A DNA stretch of 64,000 bases from contig JAWKLZ010000001.1 of the NCBI GenBank assembly GCA_041392475.1, positions 3,286,001 through 3,350,000 on the forward strand. Direction: 5' to 3'. Positions 43,086 through 52,729 of the stretch are shown here, piece after piece. The notes beneath the pieces were generated by a model. The model worked only from the letters and a program-made list of their open reading frames with translations. It was not told the origin of the DNA and did no database searches. Source of the stretch: Chitinophagales bacterium (GTDB lineage: Bacteria > Bacteroidota > Bacteroidia > Chitinophagales > UBA2359). The stretch's first letter is position 1; each line of letters starts with the position of its first letter. Made by a program: the position numbers and the translations under genes.

Positions 43086-44573
43086 CTACTCCAAAACCAC
43101 CACCTTCTCCCGCTTCAACGCCTGTCCATTTTGCAGCCAAGTAGCGATGTAAATCCCTGCTGCCAAGTCTGCAATATCAACCTGAGTTCCATCTTCAACC
43201 CACTCTTTCAAAACGACTCGACCTTCGATGTTGGTCAGTTGGAGTTGAAGAGGTTTGGAGGTGAAGTGAGTGGGGATTTGGATTTGAAGGTGGGATTTGG
43301 TGGGGTTGGGACTCAACTGCAAACCTTCAACAACTTTTATTTCCTCAATATTGGATATAATCACCGTTGAATCACAACCCAATTCCCAACAGGTATTCCC
43401 CAAAGAGTCCATTTTGACAATCCAACCGTAGGGAATTGCACCAGGGCCTATGGTGTGGTCTGCATGTCCTGTCATCAAATATCCTCCATCGCTTGTTTTT
43501 TTGAGATCTCGGGGATAGACATTGTCGGCAATGATATTGCTTGGGGTCAATTGTTTGCTCCAAAGTGTATCTCCCATGCTATTGAAACGCATCAAATAGG
43601 GGCTAAAATAGTTGTCTATATTAGAGTCACATCGCATGCTCCTGCTAAAAATTCATCATTACCCATAGGCAGCAAAGGCGTTTGAATCGTATGCAAACAA
43701 GGAATGATTTGCTCTTTCTCGAATGAACTCTCCGTCTGCATCCAAAATAGCGGTATAATGTTCTGTTTCCCAACCGATATTTGTTGTAGCAGTTACTAGG
43801 AAATTCCCATTAGAAAGCGGAACTGCTTGTGGACTTGAATCTCCATTATATACATCAATTGTTTTTTGCCATTGTATATCACCATCTTTAGTTATTTTTA
43901 CTACATAAATATCCGCATTCGTAGAAGTACTCGCCCGCCCAGAGAGAATATATCCTCCATCTAAGGTTTGACTTGTAAAATAGGCATGGGATACACTGTG
44001 CATAGGATAAGTATGAAACCATTCTTGATTACCTATACTATCGACCTTAATTGCCAACATAGAACCTGTACTAGGATAGCCATCCCGACCAACTATCAAA
44101 TAACCGCCATCATTGGTTTGAATTAAACGAGAAGATAACACTATTATCTCTGTACTAATGTAACTTTTTTTCCATAATACTTCTCCATCTTCCTTAAACT
44201 TCAGTAGAGAAATGGCATAATGTTCACTTGTATCAATTTCTTCTAAATAAGAAACTAAATAATGTTTGGTATTTTGTTTACTTTGAATCATTGTATTTAC
44301 AGGCGGCAGAAAAGCAACATCTCCCAGTTTCTTCTCCCATTGAATATCCCCCACTTCATCTAACCTCAACAAATTCAAATAAATACCTCCCCCATTTGGA
44401 ATATGATTATAGTTTAATACAATAAATCCATCATCGACTTCAAAACCCGAAAGGCAATAATTAAAGCTATTTGTATTGATAATAGGTTTATTGAAGTAGT
44501 GAATTTCTTGAGCAAAAGAGAAGGATGATAGAAAAAATAAAAATATTATTAAGATGACATTTTTCATATGCAT
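43086..44573 (-). pseudogene. T9SS cargo gene with two frameshifts
   Basis: Two frames (44573-43659, then 43637-43086) make one gene of about 490 codons: signal peptide (VILIIFLFFLSSFSFAQ), propeller-like repeats with DGGYILSGRAST, and a type A sorting domain starting at LSPNPTK and ending ALKREKVVVLE. Against the paralogues, the frame is lost near 43715 (the sequence IIPCLHTIQTPLLP continues one frame over) and again near 43637, where one A is missing before MRCDSNID. The sorting domain DNA (43086-43310) is nearly identical to that of the unrelated Reg_prop gene at 44833-45057, the match ending at the NP box. Either recent decay or sequencing error at two places; the homologues at 49401 and 58900 are also broken. 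Confidence 0.82.
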
Positions 44574-44653
44574 ATATTTTTAGGTTCTAAAAAATCTTAG
44601 ACGAAAAGATAATTTCTTTCCATCTAAGATTTTGTCATAAAAAAAGAAAACAA

Positions 44654-44831
44654 TTATTTGGTGATTATCAACTTCTGAGTGTGCTTCACCGTATCATTTT
44701 CCTTGATAGTGACTAAATAAATACCCACACTTAAATTGCGAACATCTAAATGAGTCGATACTTTTTTTCGTGCATGAGAAAAGTCCAGTAATAAAAGTTC
44801 CTTTCCTATCTACCAGTTCCTGTTCAAAAAC
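44654..44831 (-). pseudogene. Sorting-domain remnant (type B), copy 2
   Basis: Same remnant as at 42908-43084, one base longer because the T-run has seven instead of six T, which breaks its frame (GLFSCT.. / ..STHLDVRNLS). It lies 1 base behind the stop codon of the Reg_prop gene, a protein with a completely different front. A hairpin (aaaatcttagac../..tctaagatttt, about 44590-44633) follows on the minus strand. Confidence 0.8.
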
Positions 44832-44832
44832 T

Positions 44833-47004
44833 CTACTCCAAAACCACCACCTTCTCCCGCTTCAATGCCTGCCCGTCTTGCAGCCATGTAGCGATGTAAA
44901 TCCCTGCTGCCAAGTCTGCAATATCAACCTGAGTTCCATCTTCTATCCATTCCTTCAAAACTACTCGACCTTCGATGTTGGTGAGTTGGAGTTGAAGAGG
45001 TTTGGAGGTGAAGTGAGCGGGGATTTGGATTTGGAGGTGGGATTTGGTGGGGTTGGGGAAAAGGTAAAGTACATCCATTTTATTCAAATAGTTGTATTCA
45101 ATATCCGTAGGCAAACACGTTTCTTCAAGCATTAAAATAATGTTATTTCCTCCAAACCAAATCTCTCCATTAGGTGATATGTGAATGTCCATGTCTCCCT
45201 CAATTGTTAGAGGAGAATTATAGCGGTCGAAAAAAGTCCAATTTTCTCCGTCAAAATGTGCCGCCCCTGTCAGGTTGCCTGTCCAAATACCGTTGTTTTG
45301 GTCGACTTCAATTTGGTAATCTCCATAGACAATAAACTCCTCGTGTGTATAAACATCCCACTGTTGGTTTCTGTCAAAACGCACCAATTCGTTGTTGCCT
45401 GTCACCATCCAAACAAAATCATTTTGGTCAACCACCAAGTTACGCAAGAAGTTGGTGGGAATGTCGCTATTCTCTGTTGTATAAGTAGTCACAGTTTCCG
45501 AATTTTCCCACCTAATCAAACCTTCTTCACTGCTTATCCACAAAATTCCTTGACTGTCAAAAGCCCCACTTTTTAGATAGTTGCTTGGCAAAGCAGTATT
45601 CTCTGTATCGAAATCAGTGAAGATTTCATTGGTATATTGAATCAAACCTTGATTGGTCAAAATCCATATATTTTGTTCTGCATCCGTTAACATTTGTGTG
45701 ATGTGATGGGGATAAAAAGTATGGGTTACTCCTTCCTTCAAAATCGTCCATTCTCCGTCCAAACGTTCTCCAATCTCAAACCCATCGTGTTTGTTGACTC
45801 CTACCATCATTCGATTGGCTGCCAATGGCAAAACACTCTGCACTTGAAAGTTTGCAAAATTGGGGTTTTCAAAAAAGGAATCAACAAGCCACTCGCCATC
45901 TTTGTACTCATATAATCGCCCATAGATTCCTCCAATCCATTTGCTATCTCTAAAAGAATCGTGGGTAATATTTATACCTACCAGGGAAACCTCTAAGTGA
46001 TTGACAGGAATGGATTCATAGATTCCATTAGTTTCCTTCAATATTCTATGCCCTTCTGCATACCAATTAATTCCTTGGGTATCTTTAACTATATCTATAG
46101 CTCGAAGAGCTAAATTACTCAATTCCGAATCGTAATAAAAACTACCATCCTGCATATAAGATACAGTGGGGGTATTACCATAAGTAATATGTATTACTCC
46201 ATCATCGGTTTGAATGATATTTTGAATAGAATTACTCAGAATATTGCTATTGTCGGTATTGAATACTTGCCAATTCGTGCCATCATACTTGACCAAACCC
46301 TTTCCATGAGTAGCAAACCATGAATTCCCTTCACTATCAAATAAAAACCGCAGATATCTGCTGTCAGGCATAGGAGTGTTTTTATGGTGAAGTGCCTCCC
46401 AATTATTTATGTTGTCAAATCGAATGATGCTACCTCCTGTTCCTTCAGATGTGGTGCCTGTAGAAGCCCAAACTCTGCCCTCTTTGTCCATTGACATATA
46501 ACTGATTTCATTGGAGATTAAAGTGCCATCAAAACGATTGTAGTGAATCCAATCCCTCCCATCAAAAACATATATCCCTTCTCCAAATACACTCATCCAA
46601 ATATTATCTTCTTTATCAACTACTATATTATCAAGACTCATTAATATACTCGTTCCTGTATAGACTAATGGAGAATTAGTTTGGTTAAACCACACCCATT
46701 CTTCTTCATTAAATTGTATTAATCCGCCTTTTTTTAAACCACCCCATTTATTACCTTTGCTATCAATTCCCAAAGATTTAATTTCATTGATGGGTAAAGG
46801 CGAATTAAAGCTATTGTAATAGGTAATTTCATGGGTCGTTTTATCCAGTTTACCCAAACCATAGTTTGTTCCCATCCACAAAACATTTCCATCTTCTTCT
46901 ATATTTTTTACATTTATATATTGAAGGCTTTCCCAACAACCTCCATATTGTGCTATAGCTTGGTGGCAGATAAAAAATAACAACATTGTATATAATGGTT
47001 TCAT
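44833..47004 (-). CDS. Secreted Reg_prop beta-propeller protein with T9SS sorting domain
   Basis: 723 residues from the ATG at 47004, which starts a clean signal peptide (MKPLYTMLLFFICHQAIAQ); the open frame continues 10 codons upstream. The body is a long series of about 40-residue units such as WMGTNYGLGKLDKTT, NEIKSLGIDSKGNKW, NIWILTNQGLIQY and ILWISSEEGLIRWE, typical of the two-component-regulator-propeller (Reg_prop) sensor repeats but here in a free secreted protein. The last 76 residues are a type A sorting domain (LFPNPTK ... REKVVVLE) whose DNA is nearly identical to that of the neighbouring pseudogene. It is intact in sequence. Expected on the surface; ligand unknown. An older sorting domain remnant lies directly behind the stop. 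Confidence 0.88.
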   Translation of the reverse strand: MKPLYTMLLFFICHQAIAQYGGCWESLQYINVKNIEEDGNVLWMGTNYGLGKLDKTTHEITYYNSFNSPLPINEIKSLGIDSKGNKWGGLKKGGLIQFNEEEWVWFNQTNSPLVYTGTSILMSLDNIVVDKEDNIWMSVFGEGIYVFDGRDWIHYNRFDGTLISNEISYMSMDKEGRVWASTGTTSEGTGGSIIRFDNINNWEALHHKNTPMPDSRYLRFLFDSEGNSWFATHGKGLVKYDGTNWQVFNTDNSNILSNSIQNIIQTDDGVIHITYGNTPTVSYMQDGSFYYDSELSNLALRAIDIVKDTQGINWYAEGHRILKETNGIYESIPVNHLEVSLVGINITHDSFRDSKWIGGIYGRLYEYKDGEWLVDSFFENPNFANFQVQSVLPLAANRMMVGVNKHDGFEIGERLDGEWTILKEGVTHTFYPHHITQMLTDAEQNIWILTNQGLIQYTNEIFTDFDTENTALPSNYLKSGAFDSQGILWISSEEGLIRWENSETVTTYTTENSDIPTNFLRNLVVDQNDFVWMVTGNNELVRFDRNQQWDVYTHEEFIVYGDYQIEVDQNNGIWTGNLTGAAHFDGENWTFFDRYNSPLTIEGDMDIHISPNGEIWFGGNNIILMLEETCLPTDIEYNYLNKMDVLYLFPNPTKSHLQIQIPAHFTSKPLQLQLTNIEGRVVLKEWIEDGTQVDIADLAAGIYIATWLQDGQALKREKVVVLE

Positions 47005-47023
47005 TTTATTTCTTTTTTGAAGT

Positions 47024-47420
47024 TTATACAACAATAAGGGGCATAAAAAGAGCTGTTACGCCCCTTAATCCTAAGTAATGCCCTATTTCATGAGCCAAAG
47101 ATGTATTAGGAGTAATCAATGAGTTTCCATCAATAAAAATTATACTCCTACTATTTTTAAATTCCCCTACAAGTTCTGTCAATGGGTTTGGTTCGTACAA
47201 ATGATTATCATAATATATATTTACAAAAGACATGGACGGCTATAGGAATTTTTATAGATGTGGTTGATTTAGCATAAGTTGAAATAGTTTGATTCATCTC
47301 TTGAATCTCTTGTGATGTAAAAACAGTTCCGCATTTTACCTCATTTGCCTGCTGTCCTTTTATTGGCACAACATATAAAAACACCAATACTACCATAAAA
47401 ATTTTAAAAAATCTTTTCAT
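47024..47420 (-). pseudogene. Internally deleted M43-like metalloprotease gene
   Basis: The front (from 47420) has a signal peptide (FFKIFMVVLVFLYVVPIKGQ) and a start like that of M43/pappalysin-type propeptides, reaching IKIPIAVHVF. The frame then breaks near 47215 and continues one frame over with MSFVNIYYDNHLYE and TSLAHEIGHYLGLRG, the zinc motif HEIGHYLGL, before ending. Intact relatives have a longer stretch between these parts and much sequence after the motif, so an internal deletion with frameshift and loss of the 3' half is likely. The remainder of the gene has been replaced by the Reg_prop gene, whose start lies 20 bases on. Not functional. Confidence 0.75.
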
Positions 47421-47449
47421 TATCTTACTTTTTTGCGTTAAAAAATAAA

Positions 47450-48970
47450 TCAATATCCAATTATTACTTTTTCTCTTTTCAAAACCTGTCCTTCTTGTAG
47501 GCAAGTCACAAAATAAATACCTACCTCTAAGTCTGATACATTCAAACCGTCTCCACCTCTAAGCCATTCTTCTTTCACTAATCGCCCTTCTATATTTGTC
47601 ATCTGTAGTTGGATGGGTTTTGAAGCAATTGAAGGACTCCATCGAAATTGTAGATAATCTTTTACAGGATTGGGAAAAAGGTGAATCAAAGGCATTTCGG
47701 AAGCATCAAGAACTTCAATATTAGTTGTTAAACTGTCACATACTCCTTCTGAAAAACATCCATATTCATTCAGTTTGACCAACCATACATCAGCAGTTCC
47801 ATTATCCCAATTTGTAGTTGCCCCTGTTAGGATAAAACCCTTGTCAGAAGTTTCTTGAAAATCATAAAAATAATTGACCCCATTAGGCTCATACTGAATG
47901 TATTTTTTCCATATCAATTTTCCATCTGCTGACAATTTAAGAATCAAGCCATAGGGAAAAGCGAAGGGCTGCTCTGCCCACCAACCAACTGCCAAAATAC
48001 TTCCGTCTTCTAATTCTCTGGAACCGACTATATTCAATTGATAATCCAAAGACACATAATATCTCCACTCCAAATTTCCTTCGGCATCCAGTTTGGCAAC
48101 ATAAGGTGGTGCAAATTCATCGTAGTTGGGAATATTGTGGTCACGTCCTGTACAGGAGTTCATAATAAAACCTCCGTCCTTAGCAGCAGTGATATTTGCC
48201 CAACAATTGTCTCTTATTGGGCTTCCATACATTTTGAGTTTTTCAGTATTGCCCACACTGTCAATACTCAAAAAAAAAGTTCTGTAAACACCACTAGAAA
48301 TCCTACTTCCTCCTATAGCGTAACCACCTTCTTTTCGCAAAGCAATAGAAGCTCCGAAATCGTCAAAACCATTCAAATACGTTTCATGCCACAACTCATT
48401 GCCCATAGAGTCAGTACGCACCACATACACATCATGACTATTCGTAGCAGGATTTCCATTCCCAAAGCTTTCTGTTATGCCCACCAAAATAAATCCATTG
48501 TCGGGTGTAGCAATACCTCTGTAAAAGGTGTCCCAATGTTCGCCTCCATATTCTTTCAACCAAAGTGTATCTCCATTGTCATCAAATTTTATTAAGAAAG
48601 GATTTGCTAAATTCGTTGAATCTGCAATCCCTCCACATATAGCATAATTTCCATCATGAGTTTCAATTAAGTGTCCATACAAGCCATCTACATGTAAATA
48701 ATATTCTTTCCCATAGACCTTTTGCCACACTACATTCCCCAATAAATCCGTTTTCCACAATTTGATTGATGACCATCCGCAAAACTCATCTGCCCACCCT
48801 CCACCAGAAATGATATAGCCGTCTTCTACTGCCAATACAGACTTGCCAATTTCGCTACTAACAGTTGGGGTTTCACAAGTATCAATGGATTGAAAATGAA
48901 TCGCTTTATTGAAAGTTTCTTGTGCAAAAATTTGTATTGATAAGAATAGAAATACTGTAAAATACTTCAT
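47450..48970 (-). CDS. Secreted delta-60-like repeat protein with T9SS sorting domain
   Basis: 506 residues with a signal peptide (YFTVFLFLSIQIFAQ). The body holds propeller-type repeats of the form WLKEYGGE..DTFYRGIATPDNGFILVG and VVRTDSMGNELWHETY, related to but distinct from those in the cluster neighbours. The sorting domain (about residues 430-506, LFPNPVKDYLQF ... LKREKVIIGY) is a diverged relative of the type A domain (shared TNIEGR, GIY, REKV). Frame intact. It is one of only three intact cargo genes in this cluster. It starts a possible leftward unit with the protease remnant 30 bases downstream. Confidence 0.87.
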   Translation of the reverse strand: MKYFTVFLFLSIQIFAQETFNKAIHFQSIDTCETPTVSSEIGKSVLAVEDGYIISGGGWADEFCGWSSIKLWKTDLLGNVVWQKVYGKEYYLHVDGLYGHLIETHDGNYAICGGIADSTNLANPFLIKFDDNGDTLWLKEYGGEHWDTFYRGIATPDNGFILVGITESFGNGNPATNSHDVYVVRTDSMGNELWHETYLNGFDDFGASIALRKEGGYAIGGSRISSGVYRTFFLSIDSVGNTEKLKMYGSPIRDNCWANITAAKDGGFIMNSCTGRDHNIPNYDEFAPPYVAKLDAEGNLEWRYYVSLDYQLNIVGSRELEDGSILAVGWWAEQPFAFPYGLILKLSADGKLIWKKYIQYEPNGVNYFYDFQETSDKGFILTGATTNWDNGTADVWLVKLNEYGCFSEGVCDSLTTNIEVLDASEMPLIHLFPNPVKDYLQFRWSPSIASKPIQLQMTNIEGRLVKEEWLRGGDGLNVSDLEVGIYFVTCLQEGQVLKREKVIIGY

Positions 48971-49062
48971 TTATATTTTTTGTTAAAATGAACCAATAGA
49001 ACATCTACTAAATATAAGTACATTTAGTAGATGCTATTTTATTGCCATTCTTTGGTAAAAAA

Positions 49063-49257
49063 TTATTTTAGTATAATGGTCTTTTTTGTATCTATTACTC
49101 GCTTATTTTGGTCATATAAGGTAATGACATAAGTGCCATTGAGTAGGTCATGGGTAGCAATCACAAGGTAATCACTCGTTTTCTGTAAAGATATTTCTCG
49201 GACAACAGTTCCATAAATATCGGTCATCAATAACGTACCATCTTCAATAGATATGAA
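49063..49257 (-). pseudogene. Orphan T9SS sorting domain (type C)
   Basis: The minus strand encodes about 63 residues, ISIEDGTLLMTDIYGTVVRE then LVIATHDLLNGTYVITLYDQN and TKKTIILK with a stop: a C-terminal sorting domain without a gene in front. It begins immediately after the 60-bp repeat at 49259-49318, whose other copy lies upstream of the M43 protease gene. So DNA normally found upstream of a gene now abuts a sorting domain, the rest of that gene having been deleted. It differs from types A and B. The flanking stretch 48971-49400 holds nothing else apart from the repeat. Confidence 0.7.
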
Positions 49258-49258
49258 C

Positions 49259-49318
49259 TATATTTATACCTACTACAAGTTTAAGCTATTTACTTCAAAA
49301 AAACAAATAAAATTGAAA
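49259..49318. repeat. 60-bp direct repeat, copy 1
   Basis: tatatttatacctactacaa and the following 40 bases match 56099-56158 with a single mismatch. Here the repeat stands between the orphan sorting domain and the next pseudogene; the other copy lies about 200 bases upstream of the M43 protease gene, in the region where its promoter is expected. Confidence 0.75.
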
Positions 49319-49400
49319 CTTGAATCAAATATTTAACAAAACTGTTAATATTGAAGAAATAAATCTATTTTTTCAACTCACATTATCCCCTCTTATTCCG

Positions 49401-50884
49401 TCACTCCAAAACCACTACCTTCTCCCGCTTCAATGCCTGTCCATCTTGCAGCCAAGTAGCGATGTAAATCCCTGCTGCCAAGTCTGCAATATCAACCTGA
49501 GTTCCATCTTCAACCCACTCTTTCAAAACGACTCGACCTTCGATGTTGGTCAGTTGGAGTTGAAGAGGTTTGGAGGTGAAGTGAGTGGGGATTTGGATTT
49601 GAAGGTGGGATTTGGTGGGGTTGGGACTCAACTGCAAACCTTCAACAACTTTTATTTCCTCAATATTGGATATAATCACCGTTGAATCACAACCCAATTC
49701 CCAACAGGTATTCCCCAAAGAGTCCATTTTCACAATCCAGCCATAAGGAATAGCATTAGGACCGATATTATGGTCTGCATGTCCTGTCATCAAATATCCT
49801 CCATCACTTGTTTTTTTGATGTCTCGTGGATATACATTGTCGGCAATGATATTGCTTGGGGTCAATTGTTTGCTCCAAAGTGTATCTCCCATGCTATTGA
49901 AACGCATCAAATAGGGGCTAAAATAGTTGTCTATATTAGAGTCACATCGCATTGCCCCTGCCAAAAATTCATCATTTCCCAAAGGCAATAAATGGAGTTT
50001 GAATGCTATGCAAGCAAGGGATAATAAGTTCATTATCTTCAATAATTTCTCCCTCTGTGTTCAAAATAGCAGTATAGTTGATAGCTTCTAAACCATGATT
50101 AGTGACAGCAAATACTAAGAAATTGCCATTGGATAACTGTATTGCTTGTGGACTTGAATCTCCATTATATACATCAATTGTTTTTTGCCATTGTATATCA
50201 CCATCTTTAGTTATTTTTACTACATAAATATCCGCATTCGTAGAAGTACTCGCCCGTCCAGAGAGAATATATCCTCCATCTAAGGTTTGACTTGTAAAAT
50301 AGGCATGGGATACACTGTGCATGGGATAAGTATGAAACCATTCTTGATCACCTATACTATCGACCTTAATTGCCAACATAGAACCTGTACTAGGATAGCC
50401 ATCCCGACCAACTATCAAATAACCGCCATCATTGGTTTGAATTAAACGAGAAGAGAACACTATTATCTCTGTACTAATGTAACTTTTTTCCATAATACTT
50501 CTCCATCTTCCGTAAACTTCAGTAGAGAAATGGCATAATGTTCACTTGTATCGATTTCTTCTAAATAAGAAACTAAATAATGTTTGGTATTTTGTTTACT
50601 TTGAATCATTGTATTTACAGGCGGCAGAAAAGCAACATCTCCCAGTTTCTTCTCCCATTGAATATCCCCACTTCATCTAACTTCAATAAATTCAAATAAA
50701 TACCTCCCCCATTTGGAATATGATTATAGTTTAATACAATAAATCCATCATCGACTTCAAAACCCGAAAGAGAATAATTAAAGCTATTTGTATTAATAAT
50801 AGGTTTATTGAAGTAGTGAATTTCTTGAGCAAAAGAGAAGGATGATAGAAAAAATAAAAATATTGCTAAGGTAGTAGTTTTCAT
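49401..50884 (-). pseudogene. T9SS cargo gene with three frameshifts (duplication copy 1)
   Basis: Three overlapping frames (50884-50615, 50493-49972, 50042-49401) give one paralogue of the gene at 43086-44573. The signal peptide (LAIFLFFLSSFSFAQ), propeller repeats and type A sorting domain (LSPNPTK ... REKVVVLE) are all present. Breaks relative to the paralogue: a C run of four instead of five near 50668, a T run of six instead of seven near 50488, and one inserted T near 49995. The first two are shared with the duplicate at 58900-60387, the third is not. It has a type A domain but no type B remnant behind it, unlike its neighbours. Confidence 0.82.
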
Positions 50885-50969
50885 ATAGATATTTTTTAGA
50901 AAATAAAAAATCTTAGACGAAAAGATAATTTCTTTCCATCTAAGATTTTGTCATAAAAAAAGTAAACAA

Positions 50970-51149
50970 TTATTTGGTGATTATCAGCTTCTGAGTGTGC
51001 TTCACCGCATCATTTTCCTTGATAGCGACTAAATAAATGCCTATACTTAAATTGCGAACATCTAAATGAGTCGATACTTTTTTCGTGCATGAGAAAAGTC
51101 CAGTAATAAAAGTTCCTTTCCTATCTACCAGTTCCTGTTCAAAAAAACT
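50970..51149 (-). pseudogene. Sorting-domain remnant (type B), copy 3
   Basis: Same remnant as at 42908 (ELVDRKGTFITG ... HLDVRNLSIGIYLVAIKEN ... KLIITK), again 1 base behind the stop codon of a gene that now ends in a type A domain. The junction differs slightly (seven instead of five A at 51141-51147). A hairpin (tcttagacg../..tctaagatt) follows at about 50905-50950. Confidence 0.8.
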
Positions 51150-51150
51150 G

Positions 51151-52630
51151 CTACTCCAAAACCACCACCTTCTCTCGCTTCAATGCCTGCCCATTTTGAA
51201 GCCATGTAGCGATGTAAATCCCTGCTGCCAAGTCTGCAATATCAACCTGAGTTCCATCTTCAACCCACTCTTTCAAAACGACTCGACCTTCAATGTTGGT
51301 GAGTTGGAATTGAAGAGGAGAAGCAAGAGTTGAAGGAATTGGAATTTGAAAAAATTTTAGCAGGATTCGGACTCAACTGCAAACCTTCAACAACTTTTAT
51401 TTCCTCAATATTGGATATAATCACCGTTGAATCACAACCCAACTCCCAACAAGTATTCCCCAAAGAGTCCATTTTGACAATCCAACCGTAGGGAATTGCA
51501 TTCTCTCCTATGCGAAAATCAGCATGCCCTGTCATCAAATAGCCTCCATCACTTGTTTTTTTGAGGTCCCGAGGATAGACATTGTCGGCAATGATATTGC
51601 TTGGTGTAAACTGTTTGGTCCAAAGTGTATCTCCCTCGCTGTTAAAGTGCATCAAATAAGGAGTGAAAAAGTTGTGTATTTCGGGATTGCAAAGCATAGC
51701 TCCTCCTAAAAACTCATCATTTCCCAAAGGCAATAAAGGAGTTTGAATCGTATGCAAACAAGGAATGATTTGACTATTTTCTTGAAGTATTGCCCCTTCT
51801 GCATCCAGAATAGCAGTATAATTAATGGCTTCTAAACCATGATTAGTAACAGCAAATACTAAATAATTCCCATTGGACAGTTGTACTGCTTGTGGACTTG
51901 AGTCTCCATCATAAATATCTATTGTTTTTTGCCATTGTATCGCACCATCTTCATGAATTTTCACCAAATAGATGTCCGCATTGGTAGAGGTACTCGCTCG
52001 TCCTGATAATATATAGCCTCCATCCAAAGTTTGACTGACAAAATAAGCTTGCGAGACGTTGTGCATGGGATAAGTATGAAACCATTCTTGATTACCTCGA
52101 TTATCTACCTTGATTGCCAACATGGCACCTGTATTTACATAGCCGTCTCGACCAGCTATCAAATAACCATCGTTACTGGTTTGAATTAAACGAGAAGAAA
52201 AAATCTTCACTGATGTACTTGCATAACCTTTTTTCCACAAGATATTTCCCTCCTTTGTAAATTTTAGTAGAGAAATCACAGAGTTTTCACTTGTATCTGT
52301 TTTTTCCATGTAAGTAGCCAAAAAGTGATTAGGATTTTGCTTATCTTGAATCATCGTATTGACAGGTGGTAAAAAGGCTACCTCCCCTAATTTCTTTTGC
52401 CATTCTTGATTACCCAATTCATCTAGTTTTAATAAATTCAAATTTATACCTCCAAAAAGTAAGTCCTCATAGTTCAAAACCACAAAACCATCATCTACCT
52501 CAAAACTCGTCAAGGAAAAATTAAAGCTGTTGGGGTCTGTTATGGCTTTGTTGAAATAATGTACTTCTTGGGCGATGGAGAAATGGGAAATGAAAAATAA
52601 ATAAACAAAGAATAAATATATTTTTTTCAT
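51151..52630 (-). pseudogene. T9SS cargo gene frameshifted in its sorting domain (duplication copy 1)
   Basis: Start at the ATG 52630 with signal peptide (IYLFFVYLFFISHFSIAQ); the frame is open 12 codons further. Propeller-like repeats run intact for about 430 codons (VHYFNKAITDP, LDELGNQEWQKK, DGGYILSGRAST, DGGYLMTGHADF). The type A domain begins LSPNPAK, but a base is missing just after it (about 51352), so translation ends at 51290 with an unrelated tail, while the rest of the domain (TNIEGRVVLKEWVEDG ... REKVVVLE) follows in another frame to 51151. The protein body is intact and could be exported to the periplasm without being sorted. The duplicate at 60650 is broken at a different base. 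Confidence 0.82.
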
Positions 52631-52664
52631 GGAAAGATACTTTTGTGTTTGCTTATAAAAAGAC

Positions 52665-52704
52665 AAAAAATCATAGATGAAGAGTAAATGCCTTTCATCT
52701 ATGA
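52665..52704 (-). terminator. Terminator behind the M43 protease gene
   Basis: Perfect 11-bp arms tcatagatgaa (52671-52681) and ttcatctatga (52694-52704), followed by a T-run on the minus strand; 26 bases behind the protease stop. Confidence 0.75.
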
Positions 52705-52729
52705 TTCTTGAAAAAACTATAAAATAGAT

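Noticed and set aside
43023..43370. Recurrent rightward open frame (CCQVCNINLSSIF) at six sorting-domain copies (43.0, 44.8, 49.3, 51.1, 58.9 and 60.6 kb)
   Set aside because: It is only the opposite strand of the type A sorting domain; its recurrence follows from that DNA being duplicated.
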